The position numbers and the translations under genes were made by a program. This document shows, piece by piece, positions 9,561 to 19,998 of a stretch of DNA of 64,000 nucleotides. How positions within the stretch are numbered: the stretch's first letter is position 1; the number at the start of each line of letters is the position of its first letter. Source of the DNA: Paramicrobacterium humi (lineage in GTDB: Bacteria; Actinomycetota; Actinomycetes; Actinomycetales; Microbacteriaceae); assembly GCF_900105715.1 (NCBI RefSeq), contig NZ_FNRY01000001.1, positions 2,852,001-2,916,000 of the forward strand, given 5' to 3'. The notes beneath the pieces are model-generated. The model was not told where the DNA came from. It saw nothing but the letters and a program-made list of their open reading frames with translations, and ran no database searches.

Positions 9561-11696
9561 TCAGGAGAGCCCGAGCAGCGGCGGGTGGTGGAACGTGTCG
9601 CCGAAGACGCGCTCGCTCGCGCCCACCCGGTCGAGGTACGGCGTCACACCGCCCATCTGGAACGGGTACCCGGCGCCGAGAATGAGGCACAAGTCGATGT
9701 CCTCCGCGGCCTCGACGACGTCGTCGTCGAGCATGCGGTGGATCTCGTCGGCGAGTCCGTCCTGCACGCGTCGGAGGAGCTCCTCGCGGCTCATCGGTTC
9801 GCGTCCGCCCGAGATGATCTTCAGGGCGCCCTTGTCGAAGCCCTTGATCGCCCCCTTCTTGTCCTTCTCGAAGAGAGTGCCGTACTCGGCGAGCTTGTGC
9901 AGCTTCTCGGAGTCGTAGAAGCGATCCGGGAACGCGCGGTGGTGCGTGTCGAGCACGTGCGCGCCGACACGAAGCCCGACGAGGTCGAGCAGCTCCGAGG
10001 GGGGCATGGGGAGGCCGAGCGGTGCGAGGGCGGCGTCGACGTCGGCGAAGCTCGTGCCGAGCTCGACGGCGTGCATCGCTTCGCCGAGAAGCTTGGCGAG
10101 CACCCGATTGACGACGAATCCGGGCGTGTCCCGGGTGATGACGGCGTTCTTCTTGAGGTTCTTCGCCGTCGCCATTGCGGTTGCGAGCACCTCGTCACTC
10201 GTCTGCGGCGTGCGCACGACCTCGATGAGCGGCATGACCGCGACCGGGTTGAAGAAGTGGAAGCCGACGAGCCGCTCGGGGTGTTCGAGCTTCGCGCCGA
10301 TCTGCTCGACGGAGAGCGACGACGTGTTCGTTGCGAGCACGGCCTCCGGGGCGATGTGCTTCTCGACGTCGGCGAACACGTCCTGCTTGACGGTGAGTTC
10401 TTCGAAGACGGCCTCGATGACCCAGTCGCAGTCCGCGAAGTCGGCTTTGTCGGTCGTGCCGTGGACGAGCGCTTTGAGTCTGTTCGCCTCATCGGGGGAG
10501 ATGCGCTTCTTCGCGAGCAGCGCGTCGATCTCACTGCGGATCGTCTGGACGCCCTTGTCAACCCGCTCTTGGTCGAGGTCGGTGATCACGACCGGGACCT
10601 GGAGGCGTCGAACGAACAGCAGCGCGAACTGCGTGGCCATGAGGCCCGCTCCGATCACGCCGACCTTCGTGATCTTGCGCGCGAGTTCCTTGTCGGGCGC
10701 ACCGGCAGGTCGCTTCGCTCGCTTCTGCACGAGATTGAACGCGTACACAGACGCACGGAACTGCTCTCCCGCGATCAGGTCGGCCAGGGCTTCGTCCTCG
10801 CGCGCGAAGCCTTCGGCCTTCGTTCCTGATTTTGCGGCCTTCAGGAGGTCGAGCGCCTTGTATGGCGCGACCGGCACGGTGCCGATCTTCGACTCGAGCA
10901 TCTTGCGGGCAATACCTGTCGCCGCATCCCATTTGACCATCCGCTCGATCTTCCCGGGCGTGTTCTTGCGCTCGGGTTTGATCGCACCCTCGATGACTCC
11001 GGACGCCCACGCGATGGAGTCCTCGAGGTAGCGCGCGGAGGGGAACATGACGTCCGCGATGCCGAGCTCGAACGCCTGCGGCGCTTTGAGCATGCGGTTC
11101 ATCTTGAGCGGATTCTCGATGATGACCTTGAGCGCATTCTCGATGCCGATGAGGTTCGGCAGCAGGTACGCCCCTCCCCAGCCGGGCACGAGTCCGAGGA
11201 ACACCTCCGGCAAGGCGATCGCCGCCGCCGAGGAGTCGATCGTGCGGTAGTTGGCGTTGAGCCCGATCTCGAGTCCGCCGCCGAGTGCGAGCCCGTTGAT
11301 GAACACGAACGTCGGCACACCGAGGTCCTCGAGCTTCCCGAAGACGTGGTGGCCCAGCTGCGGGAGGAGGTTCGCGACCTCGCGCGAGGGAATGTCGTTG
11401 ACCTTCGACAGGTCGGCGCCTGCGGCGAGGATGAACGGTTTGCCTGTGATCGCGAGACCGGCGATCTCGCCGCGGCTCGCCCGCTCGCGCTGGGTCTCGA
11501 GAGCGTCGTCCAGTTCGATGAGCCCGATCGGCCCGAACGTGTTCGGCCGGGTGTGGTCCTTCCCGTTGTCGAGCGTGAGCAGGGCGAGCGTCTTCCCCGT
11601 CGGCAGCGACACGTCACGCACGAACGAGTGCGTGACGACCTCGTCGCCGGAGATGTCAAGCAGAGCGCTGAAGCGTGCGCGCGTGTCGTTCGTCAT
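9561..11696 (-). CDS. fadJ: Fused enoyl-CoA hydratase / 3-hydroxyacyl-CoA dehydrogenase
   Basis: This 711-residue multifunctional beta-oxidation subunit hydrates enoyl-CoA and oxidises 3-hydroxyacyl-CoA with NAD. The N-terminal crotonase domain is seen in LALLTLDNG, ITGKPFILAAGADLS and FINGLALGGGLEIGL. The dehydrogenase begins near residue 345 with the Rossmann motif VGVIGAGLMA and contains LVGFHFFNPVAVMPLIEVV and TPGFVVNRVLAKLLGEA. A C-terminal helical domain follows. The ATG lies 2 bp after the thiolase stop (TGA-CG-ATG), giving a thiolase-hydratase operon. The choice between FadB and FadJ naming is by length and actinobacterial convention. Confidence 0.93.
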   Translation of the reverse strand: MTNDTRARFSALLDISGDEVVTHSFVRDVSLPTGKTLALLTLDNGKDHTRPNTFGPIGLIELDDALETQRERASRGEIAGLAITGKPFILAAGADLSKVNDIPSREVANLLPQLGHHVFGKLEDLGVPTFVFINGLALGGGLEIGLNANYRTIDSSAAAIALPEVFLGLVPGWGGAYLLPNLIGIENALKVIIENPLKMNRMLKAPQAFELGIADVMFPSARYLEDSIAWASGVIEGAIKPERKNTPGKIERMVKWDAATGIARKMLESKIGTVPVAPYKALDLLKAAKSGTKAEGFAREDEALADLIAGEQFRASVYAFNLVQKRAKRPAGAPDKELARKITKVGVIGAGLMATQFALLFVRRLQVPVVITDLDQERVDKGVQTIRSEIDALLAKKRISPDEANRLKALVHGTTDKADFADCDWVIEAVFEELTVKQDVFADVEKHIAPEAVLATNTSSLSVEQIGAKLEHPERLVGFHFFNPVAVMPLIEVVRTPQTSDEVLATAMATAKNLKKNAVITRDTPGFVVNRVLAKLLGEAMHAVELGTSFADVDAALAPLGLPMPPSELLDLVGLRVGAHVLDTHHRAFPDRFYDSEKLHKLAEYGTLFEKDKKGAIKGFDKGALKIISGGREPMSREELLRRVQDGLADEIHRMLDDDVVEAAEDIDLCLILGAGYPFQMGGVTPYLDRVGASERVFGDTFHHPPLLGLS

Positions 11697-11698
11697 CG

Positions 11699-12895
11699 TC
11701 ACTTCCGTCCGTTCCACGAGGGGTTCTCCCAGATCACTGTGCCGCCCTGGCCGAGGCCGACGCACATCGCCGTGACGCCGTAGCGCACTTCGGGGTGCTC
11801 GGCGAACTGCGCGGCGAGCTGGATCATGAGCCGCACGCCGGATGCCGCAAGCGGGTGGCCGACGGCGATGGCGCCGCCCCACAGGTTCACCCGCGGGTCG
11901 TCGTCGGCGATGCCGAAGTGGTCGAGGAACGAGAGAACCTGGATCGCGAACGCCTCGTTGAGCTCGAACAGTCCGATGTCGTCGATGCTGAGCCCCGCCT
12001 TGCGCAACGCCTTCTCCGTCGAGGGGACCGGGCCGAGGCCCATGATCTCCGGCTCCACGCCGGCGAAGGCGAAGCTGACCATGCGCATCTTCGGAGTGAG
12101 CCCGAACTCCTTCACGGCGTTGGCGCCGGCGATGAGGCTCACCGTGGCGCCGTCGGTCAGCGGTGATGAGGTGCCGGCCGTGACGCGGCCGTGCGGGCGG
12201 AACGGAGTTCGAAGTCCCGCGAGTCCTTCCATCGACGTCTCGGGGCGCATGCCCTCATCGCGAGTCGCGAGCCCCCAGCCGGCGTCGCTGCGCGTGGCGA
12301 CGGGGACCAGGTCGGGCTGGATCTTGCCGGCTTCGTACGCGGCGGCGACCTTGTGCTGGCTGAGCATCCCGAAGCGGTCGGCGCGCTCCTTCGTGAGGTG
12401 CGGGAACCGGTCGTGAATGCGCTCGGCGGTCTTCCCCATGTCGAGGGCGTCGGCGCTCACGAGCTTCTCGGCGAGAAAGCGCGGGTTGGGGTCCGCGCCG
12501 ATGCCGAGCGGGTGCCGGCCCATGTGCTCGACGCCGCCGGCGATCGCGAGGTCGTACGCACCGAACGCGACGCCGCCGCCGACCGCCGTCACTGCGGTCA
12601 TCGCTCCCGCGCACATGCGGTCGATCGCGTAGCCGGGCACTGACTTCGGCAGCCCGGCGAGCAGCGCGGTCGTGCGGCCGAGAGTGAGCCCCTGGTCGCC
12701 CTGCTGCGTCGTCGCCGCGATCGCGACGTCGTCGATGCGCTCCTTCGGCACGGATGGGTTCCGCTCGAGCATTCCGATCATCGCCGCGACCGCGAGGTCG
12801 TCGGCGCGGGTCTGCCAGTACATGCCTTTTTCGCCGGCACGGCCGAACGGCGTCCGCACGCCGTCAATGAAATAGACGTCAGCATTGATCGTCAC
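11699..12895 (-). CDS. fadA: Acetyl-CoA acyltransferase (thiolase)
   Basis: This 398-residue thiolase cleaves 3-ketoacyl-CoA to acetyl-CoA and shortened acyl-CoA, the last step of beta-oxidation. The acylated cysteine is C95 in DRMCAGAM. NEAFAIQ, GGAIAVGHPLAASGVR and the second catalytic cysteine in MCVGLGQGG are all present. The GTG start follows AAGGAGG with good spacing. It is the first gene of the operon with the hydratase/dehydrogenase, and together they form a complete trifunctional-type complex. Confidence 0.95.
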   Translation of the reverse strand: MTINADVYFIDGVRTPFGRAGEKGMYWQTRADDLAVAAMIGMLERNPSVPKERIDDVAIAATTQQGDQGLTLGRTTALLAGLPKSVPGYAIDRMCAGAMTAVTAVGGGVAFGAYDLAIAGGVEHMGRHPLGIGADPNPRFLAEKLVSADALDMGKTAERIHDRFPHLTKERADRFGMLSQHKVAAAYEAGKIQPDLVPVATRSDAGWGLATRDEGMRPETSMEGLAGLRTPFRPHGRVTAGTSSPLTDGATVSLIAGANAVKEFGLTPKMRMVSFAFAGVEPEIMGLGPVPSTEKALRKAGLSIDDIGLFELNEAFAIQVLSFLDHFGIADDDPRVNLWGGAIAVGHPLAASGVRLMIQLAAQFAEHPEVRYGVTAMCVGLGQGGTVIWENPSWNGRK

Positions 12896-12966
12896 TGTGC
12901 CTCCTTCGGGGATTTACGTTGAGCCTAGGAGGGCGGACGACGCGCGAGACAATCCTTTGCTTGTTT

Positions 12967-14166
12967 CTACGACGCCGTTTCCGACTCCGGCGCGCCGTTT
13001 TGGGCGGCATCCACAAACGCATCGGCGATCGACTGTGCGGTAGCTTCAACTTGCCACGCTCGGGCGCCGTAGCCCGCGAGTTCGCGGCCGATCGCGGCAG
13101 CGTCGGCGGGCTGAGGTGGGTGCCAGGCGACACGCCGCAAGTAGTCGGGTTTCAGCAGGTTCTCGACAGGCATGTCGAGGGCGTCGGCGATGCTCGCGAC
13201 AACCGGTTTCGCCCGCTTGAGCCGCGCGTCGGCGTCGGGATCGCGCTCGGCCCACGAGCGCGGCGGCGGAACATGATCGGTGGCGGCGGCTCGCGCAGCG
13301 GGCAGATCCTCGGTGCTCAGTCCGCGTTCGATGGCCGCCCACCAGCGATCGATCTGGCTCCGGCTCGCACGGCCTGTGAACTCGCGCAGGCCGGCAAGAG
13401 CCTCTTTGCTGCGCGGGAGCGCCTTCACGACGGCCACGAGCGAGCGATCCGGAACGAGACGCCCCGGAGCCGTGTCCGTCTCGCGCGCGTAAGCGTCGCG
13501 CGCGTTCCACAGCTCACGCGCAACCGCGAGGTGACGTATGCCTTTGACGGAATGGATGCCGCTGAGCTTGCGCCACGGGTCCACGCGCGGCTGACGAGCC
13601 GGCTCGTCGAGCACGGCCTCGAACTCTTCGCGTGCGATGCGCGTCTTACGGTTCTCGACGAGCCGCTGCTCGAGGATGTCCCGCACGTCAACGAGCAGCT
13701 CGACATCGAGCGCCGCGTATTCGAGCCAGGACTGGGGGAGCGGCCGCGTCGACCAGTCGGCGGCCGAGTGCTCTTTCGCCAAGTGGATGCCGAGGGTCTC
13801 CTCGACGACAGCGCCGAGCCCGACTTTCGGCATGCCGAGCAACCGCGCCGAAAGCTCCGTGTCGAACAGCCGCCGCGGCTGGATTCCGACTTCACGCAGC
13901 GACGGCAGGTCCTGGCTCGCGGCGTGCAGAACCCATTCCTCGCCTTCGAAGGCGGCGTCTATCGTCTCGAAGCTGCCGATGCTCGGCGCGTCGAAGAGGT
14001 AGACGCCCGCACCGCGGCGGAAGACCTGGATCAGGTAGGCGCGTTGCGAGTAGCGGTAACCGGAGGCTCGCTCGGTGTCGATTGCGATGGGCCCGTGTCC
14101 GGCGGCGAGCTCGGCGACGGATCTGTCGTATTCGTCTACGGTGTCGATGACGTGACGGTCAGTCAC
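12967..14166 (-). CDS. rnd: Ribonuclease D family 3'-5' exonuclease with HRDC domain
   Basis: The 399-residue protein has a DEDD exonuclease domain with D30 and E32 in IAIDTERASG, LHAASQDLPSLREVG, and LEYAALDVELL for motif III. An HRDC region follows (about 205-290). It trims RNA 3' ends such as tRNA precursors. The GTG start overlaps the end of the DUF3000 gene by 8 bp, so they are coupled. The order dxs, rnd, DUF3000 is conserved in other actinobacteria. Here, fatty-acid genes and the caspase cassette lie between dxs and rnd. Confidence 0.93.
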   Translation of the reverse strand: MTDRHVIDTVDEYDRSVAELAAGHGPIAIDTERASGYRYSQRAYLIQVFRRGAGVYLFDAPSIGSFETIDAAFEGEEWVLHAASQDLPSLREVGIQPRRLFDTELSARLLGMPKVGLGAVVEETLGIHLAKEHSAADWSTRPLPQSWLEYAALDVELLVDVRDILEQRLVENRKTRIAREEFEAVLDEPARQPRVDPWRKLSGIHSVKGIRHLAVARELWNARDAYARETDTAPGRLVPDRSLVAVVKALPRSKEALAGLREFTGRASRSQIDRWWAAIERGLSTEDLPAARAAATDHVPPPRSWAERDPDADARLKRAKPVVASIADALDMPVENLLKPDYLRRVAWHPPQPADAAAIGRELAGYGARAWQVEATAQSIADAFVDAAQNGAPESETAS

Positions 14167-14752
14167 GGGCCGTCCTGTGAGCGGATAGCAATGTCACTCC
14201 TTCTGTCGTGGGCGGCAGTCCCGCAAGCATGCACAGCAGCTCGGCCCAGCCTTCCACGTGGGCGGACACGCTGGCCTCGAGAGGCGTCCACGATGCCCGC
14301 AGCTCGATCTGTGCGCCATCGCCCTGGTCGGCGAGCTCTCCGAATCCCGTCGAGAGGATGCGCGTCGCGGTGCCCGACGCTGCCGCGTACTTCGCCCCTC
14401 GGGCGTTGAGCGCGTCGATGAGCCACGACCACGTTACCTCGGAAAGGAACGGGTCAAGGCCGATCTCGGTCTCGAGGGGCGCCTGGGCGAAGCACACGAT
14501 GCGGAATCGTCCGCCCCAGGATTCCGGCTCGCTCGGGTCGTACAGGAGAATGAAGCGGCCTGTGCCGAGTTCCGAGTCGGTGCCGTGCGCGCTCGGCCGC
14601 ACGTCGGCGGCGAGAGCAAGCGCGTGCGGCGCAAGCTTCGCCGGAGCCGGAATCTCGCTCACGACGAGCTCATCGCGCAACTGGGCTGCGCGCACTGCCG
14701 CGATGGCGGCCGAGAACTCCTCGGGCACCTCGTCTGCCGATTGGTCTGCCAC
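14159..14752 (-). CDS. DUF3000 family protein
   Basis: This 197-residue cytoplasmic protein matches the actinobacterial DUF3000 family: FSAAIAAVRAAQLRDELVVSEIPAPAKLAPHALAL, LGTGRFILLYDP, GRFRIVCFAQAPLE and WSWLIDALNARGA. No function is known. It is the first gene of a two-gene unit with rnd, which suggests a role linked to RNA metabolism, but that is only context. It starts with GTG and is divergent from the hydrolase downstream. Confidence 0.88.
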   Translation of the reverse strand: MADQSADEVPEEFSAAIAAVRAAQLRDELVVSEIPAPAKLAPHALALAADVRPSAHGTDSELGTGRFILLYDPSEPESWGGRFRIVCFAQAPLETEIGLDPFLSEVTWSWLIDALNARGAKYAAASGTATRILSTGFGELADQGDGAQIELRASWTPLEASVSAHVEGWAELLCMLAGLPPTTEGVTLLSAHRTARD

Positions 14753-14777
14753 GATTGCAGACTAGAGTTAATCGGCG

Positions 14778-15980
14778 ATGAATCGCCCATGCCACGCCGG
14801 CCAGAGACAGCGCCGCTTGCCCGTCGCCGGGATCCTCGGCGCATCGGCGGCGCTGGCAGCCGGCCTGTTCGGGGCCGTTGTCACGGCCGTTGCGCGCCGC
14901 GTCGTCATTCCGGTGCCGACCCGGCCGCTCGACGCCCGTGTACTCTCCGCCGCGCCTCGGCAGCGCACCATCACCCTCGCGGCGACGCCTGACACGCTGC
15001 TGCCCGGGAGATACGGCCTGTGGGTGCCGGGCTCCGAGCGCTATCACCGGCTCGGCCCTGTGCTCGAGCGCACAACGCAGACAGTGACCCGGGAGCTGAT
15101 CGAGGACGACGAGGTCTCCCGGATCGTCCCGGGCCCGGCGTCGTTCAGCGGATGGTACTTTCGGCATCCGGCCGAGCTCGGGCTCGAGTTCGCCGACGTG
15201 ATGATAGAGACGGAGCTCGGGGACGCTCCAGCATGGCGCTTTCCCGCACCCGAGCCGAGCGCCGACGCACCGTGGGCCATCCTCGTGCACGGCAGAGGAG
15301 TGCAGCGACCGGAAGTGCTGCGAGCGGTTCCCGTTCTGCACGCCGCCGGCTACGAGTGCCTCGTCGTGTCGTACCGCAACGACGGTGAGGCGCCGGCGTC
15401 GGCTGACGGCCGGTACGGACTGGGTGCAACAGAGTGGCGCGACGTCGACGCCGCCCTGGCGTACGCCGCGGAGCACGGCGCGCCTCGCGTCGTGCTCATG
15501 GGCTGGTCCATGGGCGGCGCGATCGTGCTTCAGACGGCGCAGCGCTCCATTCACGACAGCATCGTCGACGGCGTCATCCTCGACTCGCCGGTCGTCGACT
15601 GGCGCAGCGTGCTGCGGTTCCAGGCGAAGGCATCGCGCATTCCACCGCTCGTTCGCGACACCGCGATGTGGCTGATCGGGAGCCGGGCGGGCCGGCTGCT
15701 CACGGGCTTGCGGCATCCCATCGACCTCGACCGGCTCGATCGCGTCGCACACGCCGGCGAACTGCACCATCCGGTGCTCATCCTGCACAGCGACGATGAC
15801 GGCTTCGTGCCCTCGGACGCCTCCCACGCCCTCGCCGAGGCGCGCCCCGATCTTGTGACGCTCGTGACGTTCAGCGTGGCGCGGCACACGAAGCTGTGGA
15901 ACTTCGCGCCGGAGAGGTGGAGCGATGCGATCAGCGAGTGGCTCGCGAGGCTGAACGAGACTGCTCGCTCAGCGACCTGA
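14778..15980 (+). CDS. Membrane-anchored or exported alpha/beta hydrolase
   Basis: The 400-residue protein has an N-terminal hydrophobic segment (about 15-42, LPVAGILGASAALAAGLFGAVVTAVA) that is a signal peptide or anchor. The hydrolase fold shows the oxyanion region LVHGRG, the nucleophile elbow GWSMGGA, the acid in LHSDDDGFVP and the base in VARHTKLWN. This resembles actinobacterial lysophospholipase/peptidase-like hydrolases. The substrate is unknown. The ATG lies 9 bases after TAGAGT (14763-14768), a possible -10, so the mRNA leader would be very short. The last 12 bp overlap the convergent sufE gene. Confidence 0.85.
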   Translation: MNRPCHAGQRQRRLPVAGILGASAALAAGLFGAVVTAVARRVVIPVPTRPLDARVLSAAPRQRTITLAATPDTLLPGRYGLWVPGSERYHRLGPVLERTTQTVTRELIEDDEVSRIVPGPASFSGWYFRHPAELGLEFADVMIETELGDAPAWRFPAPEPSADAPWAILVHGRGVQRPEVLRAVPVLHAAGYECLVVSYRNDGEAPASADGRYGLGATEWRDVDAALAYAAEHGAPRVVLMGWSMGGAIVLQTAQRSIHDSIVDGVILDSPVVDWRSVLRFQAKASRIPPLVRDTAMWLIGSRAGRLLTGLRHPIDLDRLDRVAHAGELHHPVLILHSDDDGFVPSDASHALAEARPDLVTLVTFSVARHTKLWNFAPERWSDAISEWLARLNETARSAT

Positions 15981-16409
15981 CTTCTCGCGCACCTGCCGCT
16001 TCGTCCGCGCGAGCATGCCGCCCATGCCGCTGAGCCGGAGCGGCGAGACCGCCTTGCTCAGGCCGAGCATCTGCGGGTAGTCGTTCGGCACCGCAAGCAC
16101 CTCGTCGACGCTCAGTCCCGAGAGGCCCTGCGCGAGGATGCTCGCGAAACCCCGCGTCGTCGGGGACTCCTTCGGCGCGGAGGCGATGAGCTGCACCGAG
16201 TCGTCGTCGTGCACCTCCGCGACGAGGAAGACGGGGGACTGGCACTCGATCACGCGCTCGAGCAGCTCGGGATGGTCGGCGTAGCGCTCGGGAAGGTCGG
16301 GCAGCTCGTTGGCGAACTCGAGCAGAAGCATGAGCCGCTCCTGCTCGGACACCTCGAGGAACTCCTCGCGGATCTCGGACAGCGCGGTGGTGAGCACAGG
16401 TTCGGTCAT
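15969..16409 (-). CDS. sufE: SufE family sulfur acceptor protein
   Basis: The 146-residue SufE-type protein accepts persulfide sulfur from a cysteine desulfurase for Fe-S cluster assembly. The sulfur-carrying cysteine is C56 in VIECQSPVFL, and the family signature ESPTTRGFASIL follows. The ATG is preceded by GGAGCG. It lies 48 bp downstream of the sulfurtransferase gene on the same strand, which forms a sulfur-handling pair. Confidence 0.93.
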   Translation of the reverse strand: MTEPVLTTALSEIREEFLEVSEQERLMLLLEFANELPDLPERYADHPELLERVIECQSPVFLVAEVHDDDSVQLIASAPKESPTTRGFASILAQGLSGLSVDEVLAVPNDYPQMLGLSKAVSPLRLSGMGGMLARTKRQVREKSGR

Positions 16410-16457
16410 GATCGCTCCATCATCCCATCCGACCTCGAAAACGGGCTGGATGCCGCG

Positions 16458-17360
16458 TCAGCGTGCGGGAGCCTCGCCGGGCTCCTCGCCCATCGCGATC
16501 GGGACGCGGACGGCGCTTCCCCATTCGGTCCAGGAGCCGTCGTAGTTGCGAACGTTCTCGAAGCCGAGCAGGTGCGTGAGCACGAACCACGTGTGGCTCG
16601 AGCGCTCACCGATGCGGCAGTACGCGATGACGTCGTCGCCGTCGCTCAATCCGGCGCTGCCGCGGTAGATCGAATCGAGCTCGCCGGCCGGCTTGAAGGT
16701 TCCGTCGGCGTCGACGGCCGCACCCCACGGCACGTTCGCGGCCGTCGGGATGTGGCCGGCGCGCAGAGCGCCCTCCTCGGGATACGCGGGCGAGGTCGTG
16801 CGCTGGCCCGTGTACTCCTCGGGGGAGCGAACGTCGACGAGGGGGTTGCCGAAGTGGCCGAGGACGTCGTCGCGGAAGGCGCGGATGCCGCTGTCGTCGC
16901 GCTCCACGACGGGGTACTCGGTCGCGGCTCGCGCAGCGGCATCCGTCGTCATCTCACGGTTCTCGGCGATCCACTTGTCGCGGCCGCCGTCGAGAAGGCG
17001 GACGTCCTCGTGGCCGAAGAGGGTGAAGACCCACAGCGCGTAGGCCGCCCACCAGTTGCTCTTGTCGCCATAGATCACGACGGTGTCGTCGCGGGCGATG
17101 CCCTTGCTGCTCATGAGCTCGGCGAAGCCTTCGCCGTCGATGTAGTCGCGCGTGACCGGGTCGTTGAGTTCGGTGTGCCAGTCGACCTTGACCGCGCCCG
17201 GGATGTGGCCGGTTTCATACAGCAGAACGTCCTCGTCGCTCTCGACGACAACGAGACCCGGTTCCCCGAGGTGCTGTTGCAGCCAACCGGTCGTCACGAG
17301 TCGCGAAGGGTTGGCGTAGCCAGCGAACTTCTCAGACGTCGAATCGGGTGCAACGGTCAT
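16458..17360 (-). CDS. sseA: Thiosulfate/3-mercaptopyruvate sulfurtransferase, two rhodanese domains
   Basis: The 300-residue protein has a non-catalytic N-terminal rhodanese domain (about 20-135) and a catalytic C-terminal one (about 160-285). The active loop [11 protein letters not shown] carries catalytic C248. Conserved DGG and HIPGA/HIPTA motifs are present. The CRIGERS loop resembles thiosulfate sulfurtransferases of the actinobacterial CysA/SseA type. It starts at an ATG behind AAGGAGA. It forms an operon with sufE and is divergent from zapE. Confidence 0.92.
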   Translation of the reverse strand: MTVAPDSTSEKFAGYANPSRLVTTGWLQQHLGEPGLVVVESDEDVLLYETGHIPGAVKVDWHTELNDPVTRDYIDGEGFAELMSSKGIARDDTVVIYGDKSNWWAAYALWVFTLFGHEDVRLLDGGRDKWIAENREMTTDAAARAATEYPVVERDDSGIRAFRDDVLGHFGNPLVDVRSPEEYTGQRTTSPAYPEEGALRAGHIPTAANVPWGAAVDADGTFKPAGELDSIYRGSAGLSDGDDVIAYCRIGERSSHTWFVLTHLLGFENVRNYDGSWTEWGSAVRVPIAMGEEPGEAPAR

Positions 17361-17520
17361 TTGTTCTCCTTCAATCGGGGCCGAACCGGACTCGGGACTG
17401 CCGTTAGGCTGGTCAGCGTCGCGCGCGAATCGCGCTCGGCGTGACGACCCTCGCGAGCGGCCAGGTGCCGCTTGGGTTCACCCTCCACTCTGCCACTTTG
17501 ACCTGAAGGCGCGAGACCAG

Positions 17521-18561
17521 ATGACTATTCCCTCGTCACAATCCGGGACGATCATGCACCTCACCGATCGGCGCCCCGAGATGTCGGCGGAGGACCTCGC
17601 GTCGAACCTCGTGCCGCCGCCGCAGTTCGCGCATGCGAGCTTCGACAGCTACCGGCCCGACCCCGACTACCCGTCGCAGCAGGCGGCCGTCGACTACCTG
17701 CGCTCGTTCTCGGCGGGCCCGAAGCCACAGAAGGGCGGCTTCTTCTCCCGCCGACGCAAGGAGCCCGAGGCGAAGCCCGGCGTGTACCTCGACGGAGGGT
17801 TCGGCGTCGGCAAGACCCACTTGCTCGCGGCGCTCTGGCACGCCGAGCCGGGCACGCGCAAGTACTTCGGCACGTTCATCGAGTACACGGCGCTCGTCGG
17901 CGCCCTCGGCTACGCGGGAGCCGTGAAGCTCCTGACCGGGTCGACGCTCATCTGCATCGACGAGTTCGAGCTCGACGACCCGGGCGACACGATGATGATG
18001 ACGCGCCTGCTCACCGAACTCGTGTCAAGCGGCACACGCCTCGCGGCGACATCGAACACGCCCCCGAACGCGCTCGGCGAGGGCCGCTTCGCCGCACAGG
18101 ACTTCCTCCGCGAGATCCACTCTCTCTCGTCGCAGTTCGAGACGCTGCGCATCGACGGCACCGACTACCGCAGGCGCAGCGTCGAGGGCCACGCGCGCGC
18201 GCTCGATGACGACGCTGTGCGTGAGCGGGTCGACGCGGCAGCGGCATCCGGCACCGTCGTCTCCCTCGACGGGTTCGACGACCTCATCGCCCACCTCGCG
18301 CACGTGCACCCCTCGCGGTTCGTCAAGCTCATCGAGGGCGCGGAGCTCATCGCCGTGCAGGGCGTTCGCGTTCTCGACTCTCAGGCCGCCGCGCTTCGTC
18401 TCGTCGCGTTCATCGACCGGGTCTACGACGCACAGCTGCCCGTCGTCGCGAGCGGAATCCCGCTCGACGAGGTGTTCACCGACGAGATGCTGAACGGCGG
18501 CTTCCGCAAGAAGTACCTGCGCGCGATGTCGCGCATGATCGCTCTCACCGAGCAGCAGTGA
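17521..18561 (+). CDS. zapE: ZapE/AFG1-like cell division ATPase
   Basis: The 346-residue AAA-like ATPase has Walker A GGFGVGKTH at 92-100, Walker B LICIDEFEL, and the arginine region FAAQDFLREIHSLS. In other bacteria ZapE associates with the Z-ring and affects FtsZ polymers. Relative to proteobacterial proteins, the N-terminus is short and contains a basic loop (FFSRRRKEPE) before Walker A. An internal ATG at 17554 is an alternative start; GAAGG lies upstream of 17521. Confidence 0.9.
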   Translation: MTIPSSQSGTIMHLTDRRPEMSAEDLASNLVPPPQFAHASFDSYRPDPDYPSQQAAVDYLRSFSAGPKPQKGGFFSRRRKEPEAKPGVYLDGGFGVGKTHLLAALWHAEPGTRKYFGTFIEYTALVGALGYAGAVKLLTGSTLICIDEFELDDPGDTMMMTRLLTELVSSGTRLAATSNTPPNALGEGRFAAQDFLREIHSLSSQFETLRIDGTDYRRRSVEGHARALDDDAVRERVDAAAASGTVVSLDGFDDLIAHLAHVHPSRFVKLIEGAELIAVQGVRVLDSQAAALRLVAFIDRVYDAQLPVVASGIPLDEVFTDEMLNGGFRKKYLRAMSRMIALTEQQ

Positions 18562-18590
18562 AACACGACGTTCACACGGGGGAGCGCATC

Positions 18591-18628
18591 GTTACGTCCC
18601 CGTAACGATCGCCGCCACGAGGCGAAAC
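18591..18628 (+). promoter_or_regulatory. GlnR-type nitrogen control box upstream of amt
   Basis: GTTAC (18591-18595), six bases, GTAAC (18602-18606), then GAAAC (18624-18628) exactly 22 bp after the second half-site. This fits the GlnR pattern GTnAC-n6-GAAAC repeated at 22-bp periodicity, with the third half-site degenerate. The first pair is also a perfect inverted repeat. Position (67 bp before the amt ATG) and target support the call. Confidence 0.65.
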
Positions 18629-18694
18629 ACCACCGCTCGAAGCTGTGACTACCGACGGCGCCCCGCCGCCGGCACATCTTCGAGAGGCAGGATT

Positions 18695-19936
<1,242 letters not shown>

Positions 19937-19948
19937 CCGGCGCGCGAG

Positions 19949-19975
19949 GGACGGGCGGCATGCGAATGGCCGTCC
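19949..19975 (+). terminator. Weak hairpin after amt
   Basis: GGACGG (19949-19954) pairs with CCGTCC (19970-19975), with partial inner pairing CAT/ATG. No T tract is present. Listed as a possible terminator. Confidence 0.4.
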
Positions 19976-19986
19976 GTCCTCCGCCG

Positions 19987-19992
19987 TAGTCT
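19987..19992 (+). promoter_or_regulatory. -10 element for a leaderless transcript
   Basis: TAGTCT is followed by exactly six bases and then the ATG at 19999, with no ribosome-binding site between. This is the arrangement of actinobacterial leaderless mRNAs. Confidence 0.5.
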
Positions 19993-19998
19993 GGAATC

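Noticed and set aside
9495-10829. 444-codon plus-strand frame overlapping the hydratase/dehydrogenase gene
   Set aside because: It starts inside the convergent terminator region and mirrors the real minus-strand gene; no domain visible.
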